The notes: a model not told the origin generated them from the letters alone. Shown: positions 11,713 through 23,450, numbered from the stretch's first letter. The stretch: 64,000 nt of DNA from Clytia hemisphaerica (GCA_902728285.1 CACVBU010001038.1:289368-353367), one strand, 5' to 3'. A program made the numbers and translations.

Positions 11713-12297
11713 TAGGCCCCAGGGGGGGGGGTCATGCAGTTATTATATAAACACTATGACAATTACTACCATGGTGGTATATAAACCAAAATTTGGGAAA
11801 ACAGTTACTCCACCAGTGGACTAACTGCAACATGGGTGGTGCCTAAGCCCAAAATCCGATTTTGGTAGGATATGGTGTACTAAGTGAGCACATTTTTCAA
11901 TTTTTCACTTAAAATTTTAGGTTTTTAAATTTTAAAATTCCGGAAGTAAAAAAATTCAAAACATTTTTTTCAAAAGTCAAAAAAAAATCTCAAATTTTTT
12001 TCTTCAATCAAGGCATGAAAGATATTTTAACCAACTTGGAAAATAATTGAGATATTTAACTCTTGAACGGTCGTTAATAAGACGAACCCAGTAAAATGGT
12101 ATCAAAAATGAGGAATTCAGTGAAAAAATTGCCAACTTTGGCATTTTTAGGGGTGGTATACACCAATTTTGAGGGTAAAATCAGTTAGTACACTATGGAA
12201 TAACTGCAAGGGTGGTGGTGTCTGTAGAAAATGTCCAAAATTGCAGTTACTCCACGTAGTGTCAAGGAGTAACTGCAAGACCCCCCCCCTGTAGGCC
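11713..12297. mobile_element. MITE with G-run/C-run ends and TGCAGTTA arms
   Basis: The left end has TAGGCCCCAGGGGGGGGGT then CATGCAGTTA. The right end has TAACTGCAAGACCCCCCCCC then TGTAGGCC. The interior repeats 'GTTACTCCAC' and 'GGTGGTATA' words in both orientations. There is no ORF. Confidence 0.6.
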
Positions 12298-13109
12298 CTT
12301 TAAACCTCAAATTGTACTGATTTTGTGACAATCGACAATATTTTGTCATAATTCATGGTGATGTCATGAGATGGTGATATTTTAAAAGGACATAACATGT
12401 CTTGGAACATTGAACAAGAACATTGTATTCATTAAAATTTAAGATCAAAATTTATTCATACCAGGCTTGTTTTTAAAGAGTCACCATTAATCATCAATGC
12501 ACTGCATGCCAGTTTGTGGTAATGGTTATTTAAATATCTTTACAAAAAACTATGGTAATATCCGATTAACAATAATAGGTATTGGTTCTATTCAGGATCA
12601 GTTTCAGTCATGTTTCTCCAAGTAAATTCATTATTCTATCTGCAATAAATCGAAATCTTCAATTGAATTAGTTGGGTTGAATCTAATGTCTTCAAATCGT
12701 TCATTGTAAATAAATGTCGTAAAAAGTCAACAAAATATTGATGCACACCAGCCACAATTCTAAAATCACCAAATGCATTGGTATTATTGTATGGAGTGAC
12801 TATAACCAGTGAATGGGTTAGATTCAGTATCGTCAAATCATCAATAACTTCGTCAAATACGCATTCAATACATGGTTATATGCCATCTTTGAATTCCTTG
12901 GACCCAAAACAATGAAAATTTTGGTGAACATAGTTGTACCATTTTATCTTGTCTAATATTTTATTTTAAAGCTGGAATAGAATCAGTGAGAGGTCATTAT
13001 AAACATTTGTTTACCTAAGTAAAGGGAATGAATTTCGATCAACCTGTAGGTTTTAAAAGTATACCTTAGATAGCATTATCTGCAATTCATTGAAGCTACT
13101 TTTGTTTTG
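12298..13109. other. No recognised gene
   Basis: AT-rich interval. A short minus-strand open stretch (12836-12636, continuing upstream in frame as CVFDEVIDDL) is protein-like in composition but matches nothing I recognise. It could be a stray exon or a decayed repeat. Confidence 0.3.
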
Positions 13110-14760
13110 TATTTTCAATAGAAACAAGCAACATGCTGAATGGACCTACCTGATGATGAAGGTTAGATAGCAATGCGAAAAGAAAAATTAAAAAATCAGT
13201 CAAAAAATATTATAGCGTTTAGCGAAAATGCATAACGCAATAAATTCATCATTGATTGTTGATGGGGGGAGAGGGAAGGGTTGTAGGGGAAAAATAAATA
13301 GAAAGTTCTGGTCGCAAAAATCAGTTTTATTGACAATTGAATCATGCTTATTGATGGTGAGCATTGTTATCAATAATGTTTTTGTGTGAAAAACATAGAA
13401 ATACAAGGAAAAAATCTAATGAAAATCTTCAAAAACGGAGATTTCCGGCATTTTCAACCGAAAAAAAATTTCTAAAAAAACGAACTCAGCCATGTTTTGC
13501 GCATTGCATTTTCTGCAAAAAATCAGAAAAAACTTTTGATGAAAATTCGAGAAAATGTAAAAAAGCCGGTTTTTCCGGCATATTTCCGGCATTTTTCGGC
13601 CGGAAAAAGGTTTTCCTAAAATCGGGCTCCGTCACATTTTAGGTATTGTCATATTGCATCAGTGTGCAAAATTTCATAAAAAAATATAAAGTACAGCTCG
13701 AGAAATACAAGAAATACTGTCTTTCCGGCAAAAAGAGGTTGTTCCGGCGATTTTTAAATAGCTCCGGCTTCAATAATCAATTTTATTGAAAATTGAAACA
13801 TGTTTGATGGTGGGCATTGCTATTAATAATGTTTTTGAATGAAAAAACAACCAATTGTAAGGAAAAAGTCCAATGAAAATCCAGAAAAACGGCGATTTAC
13901 GGCATATTTACGGCATTTTCGGCCGGAAAAAAAATTTCCTCAAAAATCAAACTCGACCATGTTTTGAACAATATTAATACGCATCTTTGAGCAAAAAATC
14001 AGAAAAAACTAATGATAAAATCTCGAGAAAATGCCAAAAAACAGTTTTTCCGGCATATTTCCGGCATTTTCGGCCGGAAAAAAATGTTTTTCGAAAATCG
14101 GGCTCCGTCACATTTTAGGTATTGTCATTTTACATCAGTGTGCAAAATTTCATAAAAAAATATAAAGTACAGCTCAAGAAGTTCAAGAAATACTGTTTTT
14201 CCGGCGAAAATCGGCTGTTCCGGCGATTTTTAGAAAGTTCCGGCTTCAAAAATCATTTTTATTGACAATTGAACCATGCTTGATCGTGGACATTGCTATT
14301 AACAATGTTTTTGTGTGAAAAAACAACCAATTATAAGGAAAAAGTCCGATGAAAATCTGCAAAAACGGCGATTTCCGGCATATTTCCGGCATTTTCGGCC
14401 GGAAAAGAATTTTTCTCAAAAATTGGACTCTGCCATGTTTTGAGCATTGCTAATACGCATCTTTGTGCAAAAAATCTGAAAAAACTAATGATAAAATCTC
14501 GAGAAAATGCCAAAAAACCGGTTTTTCCGGCATACTTCCGGCATTTTCGGCCGGAAATGATTTTTTTTCGAAAATCGGGCTCCGTCACATTTTGGGCATT
14601 ATCATTTTGCATCATTGTGCCAAAAATCAGAAAAAACTAATGAGCCAATCTCGAGAAAAGCTGGTAACAGACGGACAGACGAACGGACGAACGGACAGAC
14701 GAACGAACGGACATCGGTTAATTTATAGGACCTCCAAGGTAGGTCCAAAAACTAATAATT
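13110..14760. repeat. Three-unit tandem array of a CCGGC-rich dispersed repeat
   Basis: Units begin with TTTTATTGAAAATTGAA-like text at 13325, 13781 and 14257, giving periods of about 456 and 476 bp. Each unit contains GGCATATTTCCGGCATTTTC and a GGGCTCCGTCACATTTT block. The array ends at about 14670 in a GACGGACAGACGAACGGACG-type purine-rich tail followed by GGACCTCCAAGGTAGGTCC. Several short open frames in it are composition artefacts. Confidence 0.75.
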
Positions 14761-15734
14761 GTTAAACATAACATAAAATCTCTTTTTCCTTTATTTACAT
14801 AATAATAAAAACCGTTAAAACGTTCAATGTAATTTGTATTGTTTACATACATAAAGTTTTTGCAAACAATATTTTAAAGAAATATCAACAAAATCAAATG
14901 ATTTATAATATAAATAAAACTTTTCTATGTACATTGATGCTTTTCAAAAGAAATGTTGACGTTCGTGAATAACAAATCAAAACAAAAGATATGTTGTCAT
15001 AAAGGAAGTGAAAAATTATCAACAACGAAAACAAGAAACTATTTCTGAAATATAGTCTGAAATAATTTCTTACTGCTATTTTCCAAAATAGTAAAGTTGA
15101 AAATAAATAGAAACAGTTTTTACAGGGCTTTTTTCACTTATTATATTTGATATGCTTTTTTAACACAGCTATTTTAGGACCAATGTGCAACTAAGGATAA
15201 CTAAAATTAAAGCCATTGTATGGCCCTGATTGTCTAACTTTTTTGTTTGACAATGGATATAAGGCGTTTTTATTTTACATTATTTGCTAAAAAGTGGACA
15301 AAAGGCTTTTATAGAACAAGTAGAACAAAAAAAAGGACATAAGTCACTACACAGAAAAAAACACAACTAACCAGGAACAATCATTACTATGCCATTAACA
15401 GTTGACTACGGTCTCAAAAACCTAATCTGGCAAGTCCTTACATCTTACATTTTGTTACATCTTATGTTCATATTTTATCACGATTGGACGTAGCATCTTT
15501 CATTACATAAACCACTTAAAACTGAACATAAGCCAAATTTTTCTTTCAAATGAAACATAATTTAAAAGGCATGTCCTTCAGAGTCTAAAAGTGGGGAAAA
15601 AACATCAAATTTGAAAAATTTGACATGAGGCACTCTTATTTTACAGCGACGTATGGTCTTTAAAACATAAAACTATAAAAGATAGCTTTAAAAAGTCAAA
15701 AGAGTCTGTTTAAAAATGATAAAATAGTCAAGAA
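14761..15734. other. 3' flank of the HECT gene, no gene seen
   Basis: AT-rich sequence downstream of the minus-strand HECT stop (15735). It probably includes the 3' UTR. I see no conserved element and no further HECT exon. Confidence 0.4.
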
Positions 15735-16587
15735 TTAAGCTGTATTGAAGCTTTGGTGTCCTGGGACAATGACTGCTTTGAGTGCATTCAATAACATATC
15801 CTCATCTTCAAATAGTGATTCAGCAACAGTCAATTCAAGTAAGCAAGTTGACGAAAATACTCCAGTATATTCTGCTTTGACATTGACAAAGAGATTCTGA
15901 TCCTTTAATACATTCAGATTATCTGACCCAGTTGAGTACTTTAGCAATCCTTTCAATTCATTATTGTTCATTCGATGTATGACGTTTGATAATATTGGTC
16001 CGTGTGCTAGGTTAACACTGGAACAAGATATGTTTCGTAACATATTTTCAGGACTCTATGAAAATTTCTGAAAGGGCGGTTCTTGAGGAACAAATAGGGA
16101 GTAGAGAAAATCTCTCTCCTTCAAAATATCTGTTCTCTCCATCGGATTTACGTAACATTTGAAATACAACGTCGAACATATGTCTTGTTAAACCTCCAGC
16201 GTCGATGCCAGGCCCGTTTTCTATAATGACACGAAGTTTCTTTGTTGGATCAAAATCTCTACCTTTATAGAATGCCAAAACATCTGAGAAAATATGTTTT
16301 TCTTCAACTCTAAGTGTTTGCCTCGATGGATGCAATTTCTTTTCAAAATACGAAAAAACGTCTTCTAAAGATTCCATTGTTGCTCCTTTCTCGTTTTTTT
16401 CCGAAATCTCTGCAGCAAAACTTGCTGCTTCTTCCATATCTGAATAAGATTCAAGTATTTCACAAATTTGCCAGTCAGTTAAGTTCGGGAATAAGTCCCT
16501 TAGATTTTGCCGATTATCAGCTGTAGCACCTGTAGTTGTAGAAGAATTGATTTCCTGTGAAGGCTGTTGTGGATGGGAGGAGGACTG

Positions 16588-17051
16588 TGGCTGTTCTGGC
16601 AGTGGTCTTGTAGAGGAACCTGGCTGTTCTGGCAGTGGTCTTGTGGAGGAACCTGGCTGTTCTGGTAGTGGTCTTGTGGAGGAACCTGGCTGTTCTGGTA
16701 GTGGTCTTGTAGAGGAACCTGGCTGTTCTGGCAGTGGTCTTGTAGAGGAACCTGGCTGTTCTGGCAGTGGTCTTGTGGAGGAACCTGGCTGTTCTGGCAG
16801 TGGTCTTGTGGAGGAACCTGGCTGTTCTGGCAGTGGTCTTGTGGAGGAACCTGGCTGTTCTGGTAGTGGTCTTGTGGAGGAACCTGGCTGTTCTGGTAGT
16901 GGTCTTGTGGAGGAACCTGGCTGTTCTGGTAGTGGTCTTGTGGAGGAACCTAGCTGTTCTGGTAGTGGTCTTGTGGAGGAACCTGGCTGTTCTGGTAGTG
17001 GTCTTGTGGGGGAACCTGAATGTTCTGGCAGTGTTCTTGTAGAAGAACCTG
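16588..17051 (-). repeat. 33-bp coding minisatellite, about 14 units
   Basis: Each 33-bp unit codes on the minus strand for an 11-residue repeat (STRPLPEQPGS). The units are nearly identical; most differences are single C/T or A/G changes at synonymous positions, such as GGCAGTGG versus GGTAGTGG. It lies inside the last coding exon of the HECT gene, between the N-terminal region and the CUE-like domain. The opposite strand is also open across it, which is a by-product of a stop-free 33-mer. Confidence 0.95.
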
Positions 17052-17173
17052 GCTGTCGTATTTGGCTGCCATTCCGAAATATTCTTGATTGTTGATTGTT
17101 GATTGGCGTGTTTTGTTCAGCATTCTGCATAAAACAAATATTTTTCATTTTTTATATGTCACATTGTTAGGAG

Positions 17174-17356
17174 TTAAGGGAACTAATTTTTGTGTGAACT
17201 AATTTTCACGCTTAGAGGGTTGGTCTGAAATATTTGTATTTCTTGGAACTAATATTTGTGCTTGACACCCACTTTTTGCTCAAATTCTTTCATTTTCCTA
17301 GAGAGATATTTGAAATTTTTAGACAAAATTAGTTCCCGCGAAAATTAGTTCCCTAA
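17174..17356. mobile_element. Small MITE of the GGGAACTAATTTT family
   Basis: TTAAGGGAACTAATTTTTGT (17174) is mirrored by AAAATTAGTTCCCTAA (17341-17356), with GCGAAAATTAG words inside. It lies in the intron between the 17537 exon and the large HECT exon. It is related in words and layout to the copies at 7563, 46043 and 52326. Confidence 0.6.
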
Positions 17357-17635
17357 AGGTACAAGTGTATTGCGAGCGATAGATAAATTTCAAAAAGTAG
17401 TTAATAGTTAAAGGAATTTCACTTCAGCTAACTAAAAAAAACAGTGAACAAAATTTTCTTTTTTCTGTGTTTTACTCTTTTTTTTAAAAAGACGACCGAG
17501 ATTCATTAAAAGTTAAAAAAACAAGGCAAAATTTACTTCCAAATTATCATCACTATCATCACCCATCACTTCGATGTTTTTCTAAAAAAAAAAAGAAATG
17601 TCAGTCATGGTCTGACTTAAAATGTGAATCAGTTT

Positions 17636-17690
17636 TTATAAGCAACCAAGTTGCTAAAGGGTTCAGCCCTGAAAATTGCCAAAAAAATAC
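17636..17690. repeat. Dispersed repeat fragment (TTTATAAGCAACCAAGTTGC)
   Basis: TTTATAAGCAACC followed by AGTTGCTAAAGG and CCCTGAAAATTGCC here resembles 59781-59830 (TTTATAAGCAACCTAGCTGC, then CCTGAAATTAGCC). Both lie in introns. Family unknown. Confidence 0.45.
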
Positions 17691-18366
17691 ATAACACTAC
17701 TTAATCAACCTGATGGATGGATGCATAAAAAGCCTGAAGTTGGCATTTACTGTACAAGCTAAATTTAGGTATCTTTGGCATAATTTTTGGTAACTTAGTA
17801 TAAAAACCATGTGTTATTTTCCTTGAAAATACAAAACTTGTAGGCTAGAATCTTAAAAATCTTTAACAGCCGTAGCCCGTAGTCTGAAAATTGAATTGAA
17901 TCTTTCTCAGAAATCATACATATCATGTTTTCCTATGTCATTCCAATTGGAATGTTAAAATGTTAGGGTTTACAACCACTTTCGTTATACTATTAAAAAA
18001 AACTTACAAGATTATGTGTTGCTCGGAGATAAATGTCACCCTGACGGCTAATTGAAAGAACTGTTGTGCTATCGAAAGACACATTTTGCCCCAATGTTGG
18101 TGATACAAGCTGGCCACTGATGTACTTGACATACTCGAACCTAAATTGTGGATTTCACAAGAAATGTATGAAATTGAATGCAAAAACAACAACAAAGTTT
18201 ATTTAAGCAAGCAACAGAGTTATATTATTATTCTATAATTCATTATATTGCTTTTGTGTACAAATTCCACTGAAATAAAGAAGTGCACTAAATTGAAATA
18301 TCAAATTCGATTTTAAACAACTATTAGACCAGCGTCTGAAATTCGAAAAAGCCTTAAAATAGGTTT

Positions 18367-19192
18367 TTGTAGGGCACCCCTTATTTTGCTCCTAATAGTA
18401 TGTAGAATTGAAAATAAAAATTTACCTTACAAATTTCCGGCAGTTTTCGAGTAAATCGATTTTTATTATATATAACAATAATAAAAAATTTTTTTCGTTA
18501 TTCATTTGTTAGGTTTCATGGTGCCGACAAATAGCCAAAAATTGACGATTTTTGCTTTTTCCCATGATGTCAGAAACTTTCTGAGATCATTTTCCAGAAA
18601 ATTCATTCTCACAGTTGAATAGCTCTCACTTAGTAGTATCCAAAAACGGTATGGTTTGCTGGGTTTCGATGTCTAGATTTAGAGATGTTCCACTTTTAAC
18701 GTACATCAAAACTGCTATAAACTCCGCAAAAAAAACTCGATTCGATGATATTTAAATTCAAATATCTCAAGTAAATAAAAACCGATTTACTCGAAAACTG
18801 CGAGTTTAAAAGTTTGCGAGGCAAATTTTTATTTTCCAATTTTACATACTAGGGCCTATTTGTTTCATCACTATTTTTGCTATATTTACTACAAGTGCAC
18901 TCAAATAATTGTTTTCTGTCCAAAACTTTAGCATTTTTTGTAAATAAACTTGCAAACTCCCCATCAGCAAAAATAGTAAAAACATCAACCTTCTGCAAGC
19001 AAAGCAAAGTTTGCAATTTCTTCACAGTAAAAATTGCATCTAAAATCATTTGCTATCATTTTCAAAGTTTTCATGGGATTTCATAGCACTTTTAGCAGCT
19101 ATCATCTACAGCATTTATAGCAAGGGAAACAAATAGGCCCCTATTAGGAGCAAATGGTCAAAAATTTGCCCTGATAGGGGGGTGCCCTACGA
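18367..19192. mobile_element. Palindromic element carrying a nested insertion
   Basis: Ends GTAGGGCACCCC (18369) and GGGGTGCCCTAC (ending 19190) are inverted repeats. The arms continue as inverted copies (TTTGCTCCTAATAGTATG versus CATACTA ... TTAGGAGCAAA). The right arm is interrupted by the 289-bp element at 18852-19140. The whole unit lies in an intron of the HECT gene. Confidence 0.75.
18852..19140. mobile_element. Nested TIR element with CTA target duplication
   Basis: Perfect 15-bp termini GGGCCTATTTGTTTC and GAAACAAATAGGCCC are flanked on both sides by CTA (18849-18851 and 19141-19143). The left arm of the surrounding palindrome preserves the uninterrupted target (reverse complement of CTAATAGTATG), so the insertion and its 3-bp duplication can be read directly. 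A 3-bp duplication suits PIF/Harbinger-type transposition. Confidence 0.85.
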
Positions 19193-20039
19193 AACAACAC
19201 ATTTCACTACCTTGGCTGCAGGCCTATATTATGTGGTAGACAGGTGCTAAAAATCAAAATTCGATTGTTTACATTTTGTTGAAATATATAATAAAATGAT
19301 GTATGGATGAAGATAATACCTGGGAACCGGATGTGAGAAATCTAAAACTGAGGAAAAACACTCTTCCAGCCTTTCATATAGTTGTTCCTCTGAGAGATAA
19401 CCTTCTATTTAAAAGGCTGTGATAACTTGGCCGTTTTCATGGAGTTTGCATTTTTCTGTTCCTCGAGCCATAGTTGTGGTGTCCTTTTTTAGCAATGAGC
19501 TTTATTTTCTTTGATTTTGGAGTGTCATTATTGTTGTTTCTTCGAAACAGCCGATTTCTTTCAGCAATTATGCCGTTAGCAGAATTGCCTATAATTCTTG
19601 AGACAATTCTTCCAGTGCTATTATTTCTATTATTATACATTTTTTCTTCCCTAAAATAAGTATATGACAATATTACTACTACACTGTAGTAGTTACTAAA
19701 ACATGAGGAGGTAAAAGCGGCAGGGAAACAAAAGCCAAATGATTAGCATAAATTGCATAGCTATACATAAAAATATTGAAAAAAAAAACAGCATATAGAC
19801 CGGCCTTTTAGCCCAAAGACAAAAAAGAGTTGAAAAAGGAGTAGAAAGTAACCAAATAATCGATAGCCAATTGATACTTATCAATTCTGACCAATATTTA
19901 TCACTAAAATATTACATCCTTTTTGATTGAAGATCCATTGGTTATTGATAACCGTATTTCCTCCAATAACAGGCTAGTAAGAATTTACCCCTTCCCCCTT
20001 CAGTTTTAGCAGCTGAGAGTATACCAACTTGAGTTTTAC

Positions 20040-20860
20040 CGTTCCAATTATAAGTGAAGATATTTTCATAATTGTTAGAGCTTGCCATCAATACCACCAA
20101 AACCGAAACAATGATGTTAAATATTGACAGTATTCCTAAGTCTATAGCAAGCCTGAGGGGTACTGATCTAAAGAATGTATCTCTTTTCAGATATCTTGGT
20201 TCCTATATCAACTGTCAAGAGCCTAGTACCGGTGACAGTGAAGTTAACCAAATAATTCAACTTGAGTGCTCAAAATTTGCGGAACTATCCAACCTCTTAC
20301 AAAATTTCCATATCAATCTAGAACTCGTATTTCATTTTTGGATTGCTTTGTGCGCAGCAGACTAACCTACGCTTGTCAAAATTGGTGTCTAAACACAAAT
20401 CAGATGGAACAAGTTGGACATTACGTATAGAACCTTTTTGAGACGTATGGTCTGTAATGGCTTTAAATAAGTTGATAAAGAAAACAATGACTTTCGATTA
20501 TCAATCACCAATGAAGACTTGCATACACTATGTGGTACTCGTGATGTTAGTCATTATATTAAACAACAACAGTCCAACTATACATCCCATGTTATCAGAA
20601 TGTCAAATGAACGATCACTGAAACAACTGATGTTTAACAATGACATATAAAACGGTCGACCAATTTAAATGCTCTTAGAGCAGGTTATTTCTGATAATAC
20701 TGTCTCAACAGATCAATTTTGTAAAAATTCTTTAAATGAGAGGATGTAAGATCGCCATAGGGTTCCCAACAACACAGACAAATGTCAAGTGTCTTTGGCA
20801 GCCCTATGGCTAATCCGTTCCTTTGTAGGGATTAGATTATAAACATTTATTGTTATTATT
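20040..20860 (+). pseudogene. RTE/Jockey-type LINE reverse transcriptase remnant
   Basis: The open stretch 20072-20365 contains NTTKTETMMLN and LFRYLGSYIN, typical of the region just after the RT palm in RTE-like and related elements. Beyond its stop, other frames give LTYACQNW, TLCGTRDVSHYIKQQQSNY and HVIRMSNERSLKQLMF, the usual C-terminal text of such elements. Several frameshifts and stops show that it is dead. The N-terminal part is missing. Confidence 0.7.
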
Positions 20861-20949
20861 AGTATTTATTGCATTACTAAATAAACAAGCAATTTTATTA
20901 ATTTTATTATCTATTTTTACTTCTTTGTTGACACACGCTTTTTTGTTTG

Positions 20950-22450
20950 ACTTATTAAAGACATGCAATATTTTTTGATGAAAATAGAAATCTTCCTTCT
21001 AAAATATACAACATCAAGGTTTTATTAATATCTGAATGACAACGAGATTGAATTAACTTTTCCCCTTGAAAATAAGCACACGTATTAAACACATTGTTCT
21101 CTAAAAATAGAAATCTTTCTTCAAAAATACGCAATATCAATTAATATTTAGAAGAGAATGAAATTGAATTAACATGAAGTTTCCCATTGATATTGTGTTT
21201 TTTTGAAGGAAAAAGAGTTATTAGCAAACAATATATTGTGTATTCTTGAAGGTAAAAATTATGTTTTTGCAAGGGGGAAACTTCATGTGCATTAACCCTA
21301 TTTGCCTCAGGGGATGTAAACGACCACGCTACTCTTCTCTGCTATATAACTCAGCAAAAGTTTTTTCAAATAATCTGAAACTTTCTGACAATTAATAACA
21401 TTTCATTAAGAACATGAGTACAAATTTTTTTGCTCATACCTTTACCAGAACAGGTTTTATGACTTTATTGTGAAATCGACATAAAACTCAAGTAAAATCC
21501 CTGAAAACTTAATAAATTTTAAATAGTCATATCTCATAACTTCTAAACTAATTATCCAATCTGATTCAAATTTTAACTGGTGAAAGGTATTGGCATAAAA
21601 AATCAGAAAAACTTCAAAAAGTTCTCAAAAATGATGAAGTTATCGTCTATGACGTCATAAATTTCTCAAAATCTTACTCAAATTCAGCACAGGTTTTAAC
21701 TCTAAATCCGTATGTAAAATAAAAACCCAGGAATTATGTTTAAGACTAATCTAATATCTTTCAGAGTCTGAATTCAGAATTGAATTATCTTTATCCGTTT
21801 GTCTCTGAGAGCCATTTTTATTAACCATATTATTTTGCTTATTTACCGACAGGTGGAAATTTTGTGATGAGGTCATGTTTTGGTTGACGTCATCAACTTA
21901 ATTCTTTTACTGGAAGTTGGTTTCATGATAGAGATCATCTGTAACAATTTCCATGATTATAGATAGCACTTATAGACCGGAAGTTATCAAGCGTGATTGC
22001 CAAAAAGCTTGGGGCTAATACAGGTAACTCAAACTCATTCTTGTTCAAATATTAACAAAATATTGATATTGCGTATTTTTGAAGGAAAATATTTGTATTT
22101 TTAATGTGCAATATGTTGCATATTTTTTAAGGGAAAAAGTTACGTATTTTCAAGGGGAAAGTTCAAAATTCAATCTCATTCTCGTTCAAATAATAATGAA
22201 ACATTTATATTGCGTATTTTTGAAGGAAAAATACTTCTTGTATTATTTGTGAACATATATATTGTGTATTTTTTAAGCAAAAGTGCGTTAATTCAATCTC
22301 ATTCTCATTCAAATAATAATGAAACATGATAAATGGATAACTAGCAAAAACTTAAATGTATTTAAATAATGAATGAGATTGAATTTTAATTGACATGAGT
22401 TACCCTTTCAAATTACAAAAATTTTCCTTTAAAAATACACAATATATCCA
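20950..22450. repeat. Cluster of short dispersed repeats (TATTGCGTATTTTTGAAGG words)
   Basis: The word group TATTGYGTATTTTTGAAGGAA, together with GAATTAACATGAAGTTTCCC and its inverse, occurs many times in both orientations (21120, 21180, 21240, 21280, 22060, 22200, 22270, 22430). The middle (21430-22000) is an AT-rich block with TGACGTCATAAATTTCTC. There are no genes. Confidence 0.6.
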
Positions 22451-22808
22451 TGTTATCATTATGCAACTAGCAAAAGTTCTCCGGCCTGGTGGATTCCACT
22501 CCCTGAGATGAAAAGGGTAAGTACATCTAAATTTTCAAGGAATGAGTGAACTTCACGTTTTATACAAGTCCAAAAATTTATGAATAGTAAGATACATGAA
22601 GCTAAGTTGTTTTAAGTCTAGGGCTAGTTATTTATAGGCTTTAATGGTTCAGTTGGGTAAAATTTCAAAATTAAATATATTGCTCACTCACTAAAATAAG
22701 TCCCTGTTCTTGCCAAAATAAAAAATTCTTAAAATAAGACTGAAAAGAGTCTGAGTTTGCCCATTCATTCGCCAAAATTTAAAACGTATGCCATTCGCCA
22801 ATGTAGTA

Positions 22809-23071
22809 AGTAGTAAGTAAGTCTGCGACCGCAGTCGGAGGCGACCCGAAGGCTCCTCTTTCGATAGCTATCTACCCGAAGGTAGAGGAGGGCGCCACTC
22901 TTTCTCCCTGGATTTCTCCACTTACCCTTGATCCTTCTTCTTAGTTGCTGAGCATCAAGCAGAGAGGCATCAAGTACCACTTTAGGAATCTTTGGTATGA
23001 CCCGGCTGGGGGTTGAACCCACAACCTTGCGAACCGTAGCCGGATGCTCTACCACTGTACTACGCCAATGT
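22809..23071 (-). mobile_element. tRNA-derived SINE, copy 1
   Basis: On the minus strand the head reads CGTAGTACAGTGGTAGAGCA (A-box TAGTACAGTGG) and, about 40 bp on, GTGGGTTCAACCCCC (B-box). The body continues GTGGTACTTGATGCCTCTCT and CTACCTTCGGGTAGATAGC. The second copy at 45612-45420 shares head and body, so this is an interspersed family and not a tRNA gene. Confidence 0.8.
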
Positions 23072-23450
23072 AAGTTCTCTCCAAAATTAAAACTTTGCCT
23101 GGAAAGCTTCAATGAACCTCTTGAAAAGTGAGAGCTCAAAACCCTCTGGGTAAATTCTGTCTATAACACCCCTGTACGCCAGACACTAGCACTCAATAGG
23201 ATTGATGATCGTATCCAGGCAAGAGAGATAAATTGGGTATCGATTATAATCGACAAATTGCTTATCGATTCTGAATTAATGTAGTCGATGTGTAATAATC
23301 GATACTCTGTATCTTTTTAGGATATGAATATCTATCAATACTGGCAATTCTCCTAAAAGTTGAACACAATCCTAAAATCGAGCAAATGTAAAAACTGGTT
23401 TCAACAGCTTTCATCCATCCAGTGCTAACAATTTATGGTTGATAATAATT

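Larger units (their letters stand above)
15735..19655 (-). pseudogene. CUE-HECT E3 ubiquitin ligase-like gene, disrupted
   Basis: Exons on the minus strand: a candidate 5' exon about 19655-19437, then 19404-19320, 18140-18008, 17581-17537 and 17124-15735. The last four join in phase with GT-AG borders. Content in order: ubiquitin-like-fold text (EGYLSEEQLYERLEECF, FEYVKYISGQL, GDIYLRATHNL), an acidic linker, about 14 proline-rich 11-residue repeats, a CUE-like segment (LRDLFPNLTDWQICEIL), HECT N-lobe text (GPGIDAGGLTRHMF), and a C-lobe end with STCLLEL. The candidate catalytic Cys lies 35 residues before the C-terminus. Damage: a frameshift at about 16050 (the frame jumps to SPENMLRNIS), a probable one-base shift at an A6 run near 19494, a TAA at 19412-19410 in the continuing frame, and an N-lobe about 100 residues too short. 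The family ligates ubiquitin to substrates, but activity here is doubtful. Sequencing indels could explain the shifts but not the deletion. Confidence 0.75.

Noticed and set aside
16547-17095. Plus-strand open frames across the HECT minisatellite (182 and 91 codons)
   Set aside because: They exist only because the 33-bp unit has no stop on that strand. Splice phases and domain content support the minus-strand reading.
22765-23139. 124-codon minus-strand frame
   Set aside because: It lies over a tRNA-derived SINE whose second copy does not keep the frame.
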